Shown: positions 10,006-20,046, counted from the first letter of the stretch. The stretch: DNA of 64,000 nt from Ahaetulla prasina (GCF_028640845.1 NC_080543.1:6543959-6607958), one strand, 5' to 3'. A program made the numbers and translations. The notes: generated from the sequence alone by a model not told the origin.

Positions 10006-10262
10006 CTTCTCCATGGTGCGGTGGAGCTCTCACCTCACAATCAGGAGGCTGTGAGTTCGATCCTAGGTAGAGGCAGATATTTCTCTCTCTGGGCAGAACG
10101 AGAATATCTCTGCTGGGGAAACAAAACTCCCCATTGGCGACAGGAAGGGCATCCAGCCAGGAAACAATCCGCTCCATTCAGTTGCCCCGACTCCACCCCG
10201 CGAGGGATTAGAGGGGTCATTAAACCGCGACCATGGAGTCTTCTTCTAACACGCGCATACAC
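10006..10262 (+). mobile_element. tRNA-derived SINE (second type)
   Basis: The head has GGTGCGGTGGAGCTC and the B-box-like GAGTTCGATCCTAGG; the body has CTCTGGGCAGAACGAG and AGGAAGGGCATCCAGCC; it ends in ACACAACAC. A minus-strand copy sits at 26449-26705. Both copies also share about 45 bp upstream of the head (GGACTTCTCCATGG and a TTCCCACC stretch). Confidence 0.7.
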
Positions 10263-10284
10263 AACACATTTCAATTAAGGGGCA

Positions 10285-10400
10285 GTCCTCAACTTAACAA
10301 CCGTTCCTTTAGCGACCAAAGTTACGACGATACCGAACGACACAGCAAATAGCATCCACCAGGCGGTCTGCAGGAAGTCCTCGACTTGTGACCACAATTT
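10285..10400 (+). mobile_element. TA-flanked MITE fragments
   Basis: Two short left-end pieces of the CTCGACTTAC family, one at 10285 (CAGTCCTCAACTTAACAACC) and one at about 10371 (CAGGAAGTCCTCGACTTGTG). Confidence 0.6.
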
Positions 10401-10417
10401 CACCCAGAGTTTCACCC

Positions 10418-11010
10418 AGTGGTGGGAGTCAAATAATTTTAACAACTGGTTCTCTGCCCTAATGACCGGTTGGGTGGGCGTGGCCATAGTAGGTGTGGCC
10501 GGAGAGTGTGGCAAGTAGCACTCAGCCTCCTGTACCTCCCTTGGGAGCAAAAATGGGCCACGGGGGGGGAGGGGTGCTGCCCCCCACGAGCCCCACTTTG
10601 GGCTTAGCAGGCCTCTCTGCACTTACCTGGGAGCCAAAATCAGGTGTGTGGGGATTCCTGGAAGGGGCGGGGTGGGAAGTGGCGGGGGCAGCCAGTAATC
10701 ATAATCATAAAAAGAGTTGGAAGGGACCTTGGAGGTCTTCTAGTCCAACCCCCTGCCCAGGCAGGAAACCCTACACCACTTCAGACAAACGGTTATCCAA
10801 CATCTTCCTAAAATCTTCCAGTGTTGGAGCATTCACAACTTCTGCAGGCAAGTTGTTCCACTTATTAATTGTTCTAACTGTCAGGAAATTTCTCCTTAGT
10901 TCTAAGTTGCTTCTCTCCTTGATTAGTTTCCACCCATCGCTTCTTGTTCTACCCTCAGGTGCTTTGGTGAATAATAAGTAATTTAACTACCGGTTCGACT
11001 GAACCGGCTG
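10418..11010 (+). mobile_element. hAT-like nonautonomous element, split by CR1
   Basis: Left end CAGTGGTGGGAGTCAAATAA with ACCGGTTGGGTGGGCGTGG; the right portion, AATTTAACTACCGGTTCGAC and GAACCGG, appears only after the CR1 fragment at 10700-10976. The terminal bases and target duplication on the right are not clear. Confidence 0.55.
10700..10976 (-). mobile_element. CR1 LINE, 3' end fragment
   Basis: Reverse complement of the CR1 3' UTR (AGAGTTGGAAGGGACCTTGG) and of the last codons of the ORF; 5'-truncated at the KAPEG codons. A short ATCATA tail adjoins it. It interrupts the hAT-like element around it. Confidence 0.85.
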
Positions 11011-11039
11011 GAACATTTGAAGCATTTGAAATGTGGATT

Positions 11040-11324
11040 TACAAGCGGTTGTTACGTTTAAACTGTGTTGACAAAATCAGAAATGAGGAAACGATAAGCC
11101 ACCTAGGAAAGCCAAGGGAAATCCTCAAAACCATCAAAAAGTGAAAGTTAGAATATTTCGGACAGGGGATGCGACACCCGGAAAAATACTGCCTACTTCA
11201 CTTAATCCTCCAGAGAAAGATTGAAGGCAAACGAGGTCCAGGCAGAAGAAGAAGAAGAAGATCATGGCTTCATTATCTAAGTCTGGACAAAACTCAGCAG
11301 CCCTTTTTCGTGTGATAAAAATAG
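11040..11324 (+). pseudogene. Non-LTR reverse transcriptase C-terminus (RTE/R4-like), interrupted
   Basis: The plus strand reads AFEMWIYKRLLR, DKIRNEETISHLGKPREIL, KLEYFGQGMRHPEKY, LLHLILQRKIEGKRGPGRRR and then loses its frame. This order (FEMW, YFGH-MRHPEKY, KIEGKRGPGRRR) is the C-terminal segment of a widespread LINE type; I cannot fix the clade. Its end resumes after the inserted LINE at 11770, with the TIANV codons that normally close this ORF, followed by the GAA tract. Confidence 0.65.
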
Positions 11325-11334
11325 GATCACCAAC

Positions 11335-11769
11335 TACGCCGCCTTCGGCATGACCTGAGCATAACTCATAAAATCATCTGCTACAATGTCCTTCCTGTCG
11401 AAGACTACTTCAGCTTCGATTGCAACAATACACGAGCACACAATAGATTCAAACTTAAAGTGAACCGCTCCAGTCTTGATTGTATAGAAAATATGACTTC
11501 AATAACAAGAATTGTTACTGCCTGGAACGCACTACCTGACTCTGTGGTCTCATCCCAAAATCCCCAAAACTTTAACCTAAGACTGTCTACTGTTGACCTC
11601 ACCCCATTCCTAAGAGGTCCGTAAGGGGCGTGCATAAGAGCACCAGCGTGCCTACCGTTCCTGTCCTAATGTTCCCTTTGGTTATATTCATTTTGTGTGG
11701 TTATTTCATGCTTATACTTATATATATATTGTTATGTTTGACCAAATAAATAAATAAATAAATAAACAC
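11335..11769 (+). pseudogene. CR1/L2-group LINE (PDSVVSS family), 3' part
   Basis: Reads NVLPVEDYFSFDCNNT, AWNALPDSVVSSQNP and STVDLTPFLRGP before a stop, then a 3' UTR with GGCGTGCATAAGAGC and a TAAATAAA tail. Flanks GATCACCAAC (11325-11334) and GATCGCCAAC (11770-11779) form a target duplication with one mismatch, showing that it jumped into the reverse transcriptase fragment around it. Fuller copies lie at 45955-46820 and 60665-61435. Confidence 0.8.
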
Positions 11770-11800
11770 GATCGCCAACGTCTGATGACGGATATGGCAC

Positions 11801-11879
11801 GAAGAAGAAGAAGAAGAAGAAGAAGAAGAAGAAGAAGAAGAAGAAGAAGAAGAAGAAGAAGAAGAAGAAGAAGAAGAAG

Positions 11880-11909
<30 letters not shown>
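11801..11909 (+). repeat. (GAA)36 microsatellite
   Basis: A 109-bp GAA run without interruption. It follows the TIANV end of the interrupted LINE ORF, so it looks like that LINE's own tail. Confidence 0.97.
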
Positions 11910-11910
<1 letters not shown>

Positions 11911-12560
11911 TTAATTTCTGCGGATTCAAGCAGAAATCTCACCGAGAAATCTTCCAACTCGTGAAACGTTTTCGGCATCATTCAAGTCACTGGGCACCAT
12001 ACAGCAGCGGACAAAATGAAAGGAGGGTTTTTTTCAAATCCTTTTGTCTTTCGAACTGAGAACTTTATGGACCGGCTAGAGACTGCGAGACTAACACTGG
12101 ATTTATCAGGATTTAAATCCTGGCGAAGCCCGGGGTTGTTTCATTCCAAGAATGCGTGCATAGATTACGTTTGTCAGGGTGTCCGTATTTTGGGAAGCGC
12201 AAAACGGAGCCAAAGAGACTGGCCAACTTTGTCTCTTCCTGGCCCCCCCAGCTCAGCTCTTGAGTTTCTCACCATAAAACCGTGTTTGTTGTGTTTTACA
12301 AGCTTCCATGATTCTTTTGTGCCCCAATCTGGTAAGGGCACCGTTGAACATTAAGTGCCTTTCTGGGCTCAATCGGCTGTGAAAATATTAACTACAAAGC
12401 CCCTGACTTTTGAGTAAACCACGTTGAAAGCTTTCGTCTAACCGGCGAACTTATCCATCTTTCATCCGGCGTCAGTTCAACGTTGGAAAGCTAAAGGAAT
12501 TTGAAAGAAGGTGGGACGGGAAGAAATTGGTAAAAAAAAAAAAGGAGAAGAAATGAAATG
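11910..12560. other. No recognised feature
   Basis: A 112-codon frame at 12016-12354 shows no motif I know and no splice context that stands out. Otherwise unassigned sequence ending in an A-run. Confidence 0.5.
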
Positions 12561-14983
12561 CAGGGAGTCCTCGACTTACGACAGTTCATTTAGTGACCGT
12601 TCAAAGTTATAACGGTGCTGAAGAAAGGGACTTACGGCCGTTTTTCACACTTACGACCACTGCAGCATCCCTGTGGTCGCATGATTAAAATTCAGACGCT
12701 TGACCACTGACTCGTATTTATGACGGTCGCGGTGTCCCGGGGTCAGATGATCCGCTTTTGTGACCTTCTGACCAGCAAAGTCAAGGGGGAATCCAGATTC
12801 ACTTAACAATTAAGTTAAGTGAATAACTCAAAGAACCGGTGGCAAAAATTTTGAGTAGTTTGGAGAACTGGCAAATACCACCTCTGGCAGGCCCCAGAGT
12901 GGGGTGGGAATGGAGATTTTGCAATATCCTTCCCCTGGAATGGGGTGGGAATGGGGATTTTGCAGTATCCTTCCCCTGGAGTGGGGTGGGAATGGGGATT
13001 ATGCAGTATCCTTCCTTTGGAGTGGGGTGGGAATGGGGATTATGCAGTATCCTTCCTTTGGAGTAGGGTGGGGATTTTGCAGTATCCTTCCTCTGGAGTG
13101 GGATGGGAATGGGGATTTTGCAGTATCCTTCCCCTGGAGTGGGGTGGGAATGGAGATTTTGCAGTATCCTTCCCCTGGAGTGGGGTGGGAATGGGGATTT
13201 TGCAGTATCCTTCCTCTGGATTGGGGTGGGGATGGGGATTTTGCAATATCCTTCCCCTGAAGTGGGGTGGGAATGGGGATTTTGCAGTATCCTTCCCCTG
13301 GAGTGGGGTGGGAATGGAGATTTTGCAGTATCCTTCCTCTGGAGTGGGATGGGAATGGGGATTTTGCAGTATCCTTCCCCTGGAGTGGGGTGGGAATGGA
13401 GATTTTGCAGTATCCTTCCCCTGAAGTGGGGTGGGAATGGGGCTTTTGCAGTATCCTTCCCCTGGAGTGGGGTGGGAATGGAGATTTTGCAGTATCCTTC
13501 CTCTGGAGTGGGATGGGAATGGGGATTTTGCAGTATCCTTCCCCTGGAGTGGGGTGGGGATTTTGCAGTATCCTTCCTCTGGAGTGGGATGGGAATGGGG
13601 ATTTTGCAGTATCCTTCCCCTGGAGTGGGGTGGGAATGGAGATTTTGCAATATCCTTCCCCTGGAGTGGGGTGGGAATGGAGATTTTGCAGTATCCTTCC
13701 TCTGGAGTGGGATGGGAATGGGGATTTTGCAGTATCCTTCCCCTGGAGTGGGGTGGGAATGGAGATTTTGCAGTATCCTTCCCCTGAAGTGGGGTGGGAA
13801 TGGGGATTTTGCAGTATCCTTCCCCTGGAGTGGGGTGGGAATGGAGATTTTGCAGTATCCTTCCTCTGGAGTGGGATGGGAATGGGGATTTTGCAGTATC
13901 CTTCCCCTGGAGTGGGGTGGGAATGGAGATTTTGCAGTATCCTTCCCCTGAAGTGGGGTGGAATGGGGCTTTGCAGTATCCTTCCCCTGGAGTGGGGTGG
14001 GAATGGAGATTTTGCAGTATCCTTCCTCTGGAGTGGGATGGGAATGGGGATTTTGCAGTATCCTTCCCCTGGAGTGGGGTGGGGATTTTGCAGTATCCTT
14101 CCCCTGGAGTGGGGTGGGAATGGAGATTTTGCAATATCCTTCCCCTGGAGTGGGGTGGGAATGGAGATTTTGCAGTATCCTTCCTCTGGAGTGGGATGGG
14201 AATGGGGATTTTGCAGTATCCTTCCCCTGGAGTGGGGTGGGAATGGAGATTTTGCAGTATCCTTCCCCTGAAGTGGGGTGGGAATGGGGATTTTGCAGTA
14301 TCCTTCCCCTGGAGTGGGGTGGGAATGGAGATTTTGCAGTATCCTTCCTCTGGAGTGGGATGGGAATGGGGATTTTGCAGTATCCTTCCCCTGGAGTGGG
14401 ATGGGAATGGGGATTTTGCAGTATCCTTCCCCTGGAATGGGGTGGGGATGGGGATTTTGCAATATCCTTCCCCTGGAATGGGGTGGGAATGGGGATTTTG
14501 CAGTATCCTTCCTCTGGAGTGCAGTGATTTCACTTAACGACTGTAGCCAGAAAAGTCATAAAAAGGGGCCAAACTCACCCAAGAAATGAGTTTGTTAGCA
14601 ACTTCACAAAAGCGTTTGTGACTATCTTCACAAAGGCAATGATTCACTTAACGGGAATGTAAAAAAGGGACATGGCCATTTTTCACACTTATGACCATTG
14701 CCCATGGTCACGCAGATTCAAATTCGGATGCTTGAACCTCCGACTCACATTTATGATGGTTGCCGTGTCCCGGGGATCACGTGATTCCCGCTTCTGGCCA
14801 ACAAAATCAAACGGGGGAGAACCAGATTCCCTTAAGAACCGTGTGTTTCATTTAACAATTGCGGTGATTCACTTAACAAAGTGAAGGCAAGTCATAAGTT
14901 GGGGCAAAACTTGCTTGACAAATGTCTCTCTTAGCAACATACATTTGGGGCTGAATTGCGGTCGTAAGCCGAGGACTACTGCT
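12561..14983 (+). mobile_element. TA-flanked MITE(s) split by the 41-bp minisatellite
   Basis: The left part, 12561 to about 12835, begins CAGGGAGTCCTCGACTTACG. After the minisatellite, MITE sequence resumes at 14526 and a second near-complete body follows to about 14983, ending GGTCGTAAGCCGAGGACTAC. Two copies may be joined here, because the central GACTCACATTTATGATGG block occurs twice (12711 and 14742). Confidence 0.7.
12838..14525 (+). repeat. 41-bp minisatellite, about 40 units, in a hAT-like element
   Basis: It starts with the hAT-like flank AACCGGTGGCAAAAATTTTG, then runs as about 40 units of a 41-bp repeat, TCCCCTGGAGTGGGGTGGG then AATGGAGATTTTGCAGTA. Variants (GGAGAT/GGGGAT, CCCCTGG/CCTCTGG, GTGGGATGGG) recur in an ordered way, so blocks of several units were copied together. 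The unit is not a multiple of three, yet all six frames stay open for long distances, so these frames are not genes. The right end of the element is missing. Confidence 0.95.
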
Positions 14984-15017
14984 GCCAGCAACAATGCTGA
15001 AAGCGATGGGCACGAAA

Positions 15018-15183
15018 GATAGAATAGGATAGAATAGAATAGAATAGAATAGAATAGAATAGAAAAGAAAATATGGAATGGAATAATTGGAATGGAATAG
15101 AGTAGAGTAGAATAGAATAGAATAGAATAGAATAGAATAGAATAGAATAGAATAGAATAGGACCAATGAATAGAATAGAATAG
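15018..15183 (+). repeat. (GAATA)n microsatellite, imperfect
   Basis: AGAATAGAATAG repeats with GGAATGGAATA and AGAGTAG variants. No LINE end adjoins it on either side, so its source is unclear. Confidence 0.9.
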
Positions 15184-15445
15184 GGGCCTCTGGTGGCTCA
15201 ACGGACTAAGTCTGTCTGTTATTAACACAGCTGCTTGCAATTACTGCAAGTTCAAGTCCCACCAGGCCCAAGGTTAACTCAGCCTTCCATCCTTTATAAG
15301 GTAGGTAAAATGAGGACCCAGATTATTGGGGGCAATAAGTTGACTTTGTATATAATATTCAAATGGATGAAGACTATTGCTTAACACATTGTAAGCCGCC
15401 CTGAGTCTTCGGAGAAGGGCGGGATATAAATTCAAATAAATAAAA
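15184..15445 (+). mobile_element. MIR/CORE-type SINE with L2-like 3' end
   Basis: The tRNA-like head has TCTGGTGGCTCAACGGAC and GCAAGTTCAAGTCCCACC; the core has TCAGCCTTCCATCC and GGTAGGTAAAATGAGGACCC; the 3' end GTAAGCCGCCCTGAGTC and GGAGAAGGGCGG matches the L2 tails in this window, followed by AAATAAATAAA. A minus copy lies at 57545-57805 and a 3' half at 30457-30582. Confidence 0.8.
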
Positions 15446-15469
15446 ATAAATAAATAAATAAAAATAAAG

Positions 15470-15846
15470 AAGAACAGTTGCAGGAACTGAGGATGTCTAG
15501 TTTAATAAAAAGAAGGACTAGGGGAGACATGACAGCAGCCTTCCAATATCTCAGGGGCTGCCACAAAGAAGAGGGAGTCAAGCTATTCTCCAAAGCACCT
15601 GAGGGCAGGACAAGAAGCAACGGGTGGAAACTAATCAAGGAGAGAAGCAATTTAGAACTAAGGAGAAATTTCCTGACAGTTAGAACAATTAATAAGTGGA
15701 ACGACTTGCCTGCAGAAGTTGTAAATGCTCCAACACTGGACATTTTTTAAAAAATGTTGGATAACCATTTGTCTGAAATGGTGTAGGGTTTCCTGCCTGG
15801 GCAGGGGGTTGGACTAGAAGACCTCCAAGGTCCCTTCCAACTCTGA
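15470..15846 (+). pseudogene. CR1 LINE 3' end with short open frame
   Basis: The plus strand reads [73 protein letters not shown] and then a stop. It is the C-terminal segment of CR1 reverse transcriptase, 5'-truncated. The 3' UTR GACTAGAAGACCTCCAAGG ends at CCAACTCTG and runs into a TTATTA tail. Confidence 0.9.
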
Positions 15847-16052
15847 TATTATTATTATTATTGTTGTTGTTGTTGTTGTTGTTGTTATTGTTATTATTAT
15901 TACTGAATGGGATGGAATGGAATACAATAGAATAGAATAGGACTAATGAATAGAATAGACTGGAATGGAATGGAATGGAATAGAATAGGATTAATGAATA
16001 GAATAGAATAGAATAGAATAGAATAGAATAGAATAGAATAGAATAGAATAGA
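15847..16052. repeat. Fused microsatellite: (TTA)n(TTG)n then (GAATA)n
   Basis: TTATTA/TTGTTG repeats (15847-15905) continue the tail of the plus-strand CR1. GAATAG repeats (15906-16052) are the reverse complement of an ATTCT tail belonging to the minus-strand CR1 that follows. The two tails abut. Confidence 0.9.
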
Positions 16053-16280
16053 AGAGTCGGAAGGGACCCTAGAGGTCTTCTAGTCCAACCCCCTGCTTAG
16101 GCAGGAAACCCTACACCACTTCAGACAAATGGTTATCCAATCTCTTCTTAAAAACCTCCAGTGTTGGAGCATTTAAAACTTCTGGTGGCAAGTAGTTCCA
16201 CTGATTTAATTGTTCTCACTGTCAGGAAATTTCTCCTTAGTTCTTGATTGCTTCTCTCCTTGATTAGTTTCCACCCATTT
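16053..16280 (-). mobile_element. CR1 LINE, 3' end fragment
   Basis: Reverse complement of the CR1 end (TCGGAAGGGACCCTAGAGG and onward) up to the codons for NGWKLIKERSN. Its tail is the GAATA array at its left. Confidence 0.85.
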
Positions 16281-17050
16281 AGAAGGAAGGGTGAGGAGGG
16301 GTTCGGTTTCCTTTCAAAGCCGAGCAAATGGGACTCCCTGAAAAAAAATAGAGCAGCTTGAGAAAGTCTCCATCGGGCGTCCAATTTCAACCTCCAGGAT
16401 TGCCGGGTCTCCGGTTTCCTTTGCCCCATTAAAATCCCACCTTTAAAAACAAACCACGGTTCAAACAAAGGAACAAAACGCCCATTGTTCCGCATCTCAA
16501 TTCGCAAGGACTTGCAGACACGACGAGAGCTTCGCCAACCAGGAATCTGAGCTACTACCGCTGCCAAAAAAAATAATAGTAATAATAATAATAAAAATTA
16601 AATAAAAGCGAGAAACGGGCTTTGTGAAAAGCCGGGAGGAAATGCTACGAGGGTAGCTTAAACCCAGCGCTAATCCTTGGGGTTGTGTGTCTGCCGCACA
16701 GGTGTGTCTCGCGGTTATCTTGCTCACAAACGGAGCCCTTGTGCCAAGTTGCAGACAAAACAACCATCGGAGAGGCCCCCCCCCGCCACACTCAGAATTC
16801 TCTTTTTTCCTTCCTCCTCTTTTCTTTTTCCAAATCTCCCTGTTGATCAGGAATAGAAAGTTCACCTTGATAGGGAATTAAAATACGGGAGAAAGAACTT
16901 TCAAAGTTAAATGTAAGAGAATCGAAGGGCTCCTGAAAAATGCAATTATTTACAGTAGCTAAGTAAAATAAGGAAGCGTTCCGGTCTCACAGACCGGCCC
17001 TTTCAAGCCCTGTTTTTAGGAGCCAATACTGAAATTTATTTTCAGTATAA
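16281..17050. other. No recognised feature
   Basis: Non-repetitive looking, moderately GC-balanced sequence with short homopolymer runs. Frames at 16497-16865 and 16687-16881 carry no motif I can name. Confidence 0.5.
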
Positions 17051-17054
17051 GAGA

Positions 17055-17418
17055 CAAAAAGTTGGCTCAGTGGCTAAAAGGCTGAGCTTGTTGATCGAAA
17101 GGTCGGCAGTTCGGCGGTTCGAATCCCGAGTGCCGCGTAACGGGGGTGAGCTCCCATTACTTGTCTCAGCTTCTGCCAACCTAGCAGTTCGAAAGCAGGT
17201 AAAAAAATGCAAGTAGAAAAAATAGGGACCACCTTTGATGGGAAGGGAACAGAGTTCTGTGCATCTTTGGCGTTGAGTCATGCCGGCCGCATGACCCCGG
17301 AGACGTCTTCGGACAGCGCTGGCTCTTCGGCTTTGAAACGGACATGAGCACTGCCCCCTAGAGTCAGGAACGGCTAGAACTTACATGCGAGGGGAACCTT
17401 TATCTTTTACCTTATTGA
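17055..17418 (+). mobile_element. Sauria-type SINE
   Basis: Head TTGGCTCAGTGGCTAAAAGG with GGCGGTTCGAATCCCG; body CCAACCTAGCAGTTCGAAAG; tail GGGAACCTTTATCTTTTACC. Nearly full length. Confidence 0.85.
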
Positions 17419-17619
17419 AATTTAAAGAATCAAGGAAACAGCCTGGGAGCAGTGAAAATTCCCCTGCTCATCCTTGGTTGAGAAAGTCAGAAAAGAAATT
17501 AGGAGTCTTCAGACGCACGACCATTTCCCCAAATAGACGAACACGATAATTAAACTAGAGGAACAATAGCACAGCCAAGGAAGAGGAAGGAGGAAAAAAA
17601 ATAGTAACAACTACAGGAA
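17419..17619. other. No recognised feature
   Basis: Short AT-rich spacer without element ends or motifs. Confidence 0.5.
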
Positions 17620-17750
17620 ATCCTTGACTTGTTAACCGCAGTTGGGACCTGCATTTCCACTGCTGAGCAAGATGGTTGCTAAGTGAGTCACGGCTGATTT
17701 TTTTGAGCTTTTTGGCACAAAAGTTCTGAAACAAATGGTTGCAGTTGTGA
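17620..17750 (-). mobile_element. TA-flanked MITE fragment
   Basis: CAGGAAATCCTTGACTTGTT and GGTTGCTAAGTGAGTC are the right-end motifs of the CTCGACTTAC family in inverted orientation. Confidence 0.6.
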
Positions 17751-17753
17751 AGG

Positions 17754-18390
17754 GAAGAAGAAGAGGGAGAGGAGGAGGAGGAGGATGGAAAGAAGAGGAG
17801 ATATTAGAGAGAAAGAATAGGAGGAAAAAGAAGAAGGAGAGGAGGAGGAGGAAGAGAGAGAAAGAACAGGAGGAAGAGGAGGAGGATCAGAAAGAAACAG
17901 GAGGGAGAGGGAGGAGGAGGAAAAGAAGAAGAAGAAGAGGAGGAGGAAGAGAGAGAAAGAACAGGAGGAAGAGGAGGAGGATCAGAAGGAAGAGGAGGGA
18001 GAGGAAGGAGGAGGAAAAGAAGGAGGAGGAGGAGGAAGAGAAGAAGGAAGAGGAGGAGGGAAGCAGGAGGAGGAGGAAGAGGAGGAGGAGAGGAGGGGAG
18101 GGAGAGGCAGAAGGTGGAGGAGGAAGAGAAGGAGGAGGGAGGAGGGAAAGGAGGGAGAGGAAGGAAGAGGAAAAGGAGGAGGTAGAGAAGTAGGAGGAGG
18201 AGGAAGAGGAAGAAAAGAAAGAAGAGGAAGAGGAGGAAGCAGGAGGAGGAGGAAGAGAAGGAGGAGGAGGGAGGAGGAACGGGAGGGAGAGGAGGGGGAA
18301 GGAGAGGCAGAAGGTGGAGGAGGAAGAGAAGAAGGAGAAGGAGGGAGAGGAAGGAAGAGGAGGAGGAGGAGGAGGAGAGGAAGAAGAATA
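17754..18390. repeat. Polypurine (GGA/GAA) tract
   Basis: A/G-only sequence of AGGAGG and AAGAAG words. A block containing GGAGAGGCAGAAGGTGGAGG occurs at about 18101 and again at about 18299, so part of the tract is a duplicated unit of about 200 bp. Confidence 0.95.
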
Positions 18391-18556
18391 TCTCAATCTG
18401 TCCCAGGTGAGGGTTATCATCTGCCTGGTCCCAACCTGGTTTCCCAGCCACTCTAAAACAGAACAAAAGAACTGTGGACTCCATTTTTAACCATGCAAGA
18501 TGCTAGCAGGACAAGCTCCTTGAGATAATAGCATCCTAACATTCCTCTTTGATGGA

Positions 18557-18591
<35 letters not shown>

Positions 18592-18753
18592 CCCTGAGGC
18601 CCACAACTATGCAAACAAGTCTATCACTTACCTGAGGCTCAAAAGGGGCTCTAAGGGCCCCTTCACCTATTTTACCATTAACGCCCTGCAACACCCCCTG
18701 TCATCAAATCCAGCTCCAACTTTCAGGAACTGTTGCTCTCTATTGCCTCTCGG
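18391..18753. other. No gene seen; (CA)n run at 18557-18590
   Basis: Unassigned sequence with a 34-bp CA microsatellite. It forms the left flank of the solo LTR that follows. Confidence 0.6.
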
Positions 18754-19280
18754 TGTTCTGTCCCCCCTCGCCTCCGTCCGAGCAATGGCTTAATTAGCCG
18801 GCACTATCAGCTCTGGCAGCAAACTAGCGAGAGTCTGCCAAGTGTCTCTGTTATCTCCCTTGAGGCCGATGAGTCACCCAGGAACAAACAGTACTTCAGC
18901 TCTAGTCAAGCAGTTGATTTGCCTGCTACGAAGAGGCATAGCAGCCCTGGCTGGTTTTATATCCTGTGGGGTGTGGCTCCATGACTCAGCACTTCCTAGG
19001 CCTGCCCCACCCCTGCTTCTGTTGTTCCCGCCTCTCCTGCCTACGAAATCTAGGGTCCAGCCAGGCCTGATTGCCATCAGCTGGGTCTGGAGGTGTGGCC
19101 TGGGGGGGAAAGAGTCAGGGGACGGAGGCCTCATTATCTCCTCCACCTGGCCTGCCTCTGGCTCCTGGAGCTGAGCCAGGGAAGCCGGTGCTCCCGAGGT
19201 AAGTCCTGATGGCCCTTCCCCCTCACTTTCCAAGTCACTTTCTGGCAGGATGCCCGGCTCGGGAGGGTGCAGACACAACA
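18754..19280 (-). mobile_element. Solo LTR, family 2 (Gypsy- or ERV-like), minus orientation
   Basis: Ends TGTTCTGTCC and GACACAACA give TG...CA termini, flanked on both sides by CTCGG (18749-18753 and 19281-19285), a perfect 5-bp target duplication. On the minus strand a TATAAAA box (complement of about 18958-18964) lies downstream of an acidic open frame of about 80 codons that begins at the LTR edge (PPEPGILPESDLESEGEG). No internal region remains. This family differs from the LTRs at 2.2, 26.9 and 38.5 kb. Confidence 0.8.
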
Positions 19281-19399
19281 CTCGGTTAAACGTCCATGGA
19301 ATTCACACCTTGGACTGGAAAGTCCACTAAAAAACATCTCCATCTTTCTTCACCCCCTCTTGAATTTCCCTTCATCCATTTGCCTGCGTCAGATCCCTC

Positions 19400-19495
19400 A
19401 ATCTCTGGTCGTTAAGCGAACCCACTGTTCTCCGTGGAGCTTTTGTTGTTTCAAACATCGCTAAGAAGCCGGTCATAAGTCAAGGACCACCTGTA
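19400..19495 (+). mobile_element. TA-flanked MITE remnant
   Basis: GTCGTTAAGCGAACCCACTG and CGGTCATAAGTCAAGGACCA with CCTGTA resemble the right end of the CTCGACTTAC family; strongly decayed. Confidence 0.45.
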
Positions 19496-19553
19496 TGCCC
19501 GAAAGGCCAATTTCTCTCAAGCAATAAGGCACTTTTGAAGCATCCTCCTAGGA

Positions 19554-19689
19554 CAGGGGTCTGCAAACATGGCTCTTTTAAGACTTGTGGACTTCAACTC
19601 CCAGGAGTTCCTCAGCCAGCAAAGCTGGCTGAAGAACTCTGGGAGTTGAAGTCCACAAGTCTTAAAAGAGCCATGTTTGCAGACCCCTG
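19554..19689. mobile_element. Palindromic hAT-type MITE, intact
   Basis: 136 bp from CAGGGGTCTGCAAACATGG to CATGTTTGCAGACCCCTG; the two arms are almost perfect reverse complements with a few-base centre around CAGCAAAGCTGGCTG. Flanks TCCTAGGA and CCCTAGGA (7 of 8) fit an 8-bp hAT target duplication. The element can fold into a long hairpin. Confidence 0.85.
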
Positions 19690-20046
19690 CCCTAGGAGAT
19701 AAGAACTAGCCAAGTCTGGGAAAAAAACCCCGTTTTATTTGTTTATTTTTATTGATTCGCCACCCAACTAACTCCAAGGCAAAACCTGGTCATTTCCTCC
19801 CCTCCCCTCCCCGTCCCACAATCCCAGTGGTCCTCTGGCAGCACAGGCTAACCTTCCTTGAACATGCGCTTTATATGTGTGAGGGTCTGTTGCTGGAAGG
19901 TGTTTGGTTTCCGCAGACAATGCATGCTTTCAAGTCTGTGGCAGGGATCTATAAACATCCCTATGGAAAATAAGACTTGAATTTAAAAGACAGCAGGTGA
20001 GATTGCCCAACCACTGGTTAAAGCTGAAACCACAGAGAATTTCCTT

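Noticed and set aside
11718..11981. Poly-Leu/poly-Phe protein
   Set aside because: Translation of the (GAA)36 tract in reverse.
12904..14520. CRISPR-like direct repeats
   Set aside because: Units are contiguous with no unique spacers, in a vertebrate genome.
12799..14589. Long frames (280-500 codons) with repeats such as GMEILQYPSPGVGWEWRF
   Set aside because: A 41-bp unit shifts frame every copy, so all frames read the same three peptides in turn. This is minisatellite translation, not a repeat protein.
18557..18590. Regulatory Z-DNA element in the (CA)n run
   Set aside because: A short dinucleotide repeat alone gives no support for a regulatory role.
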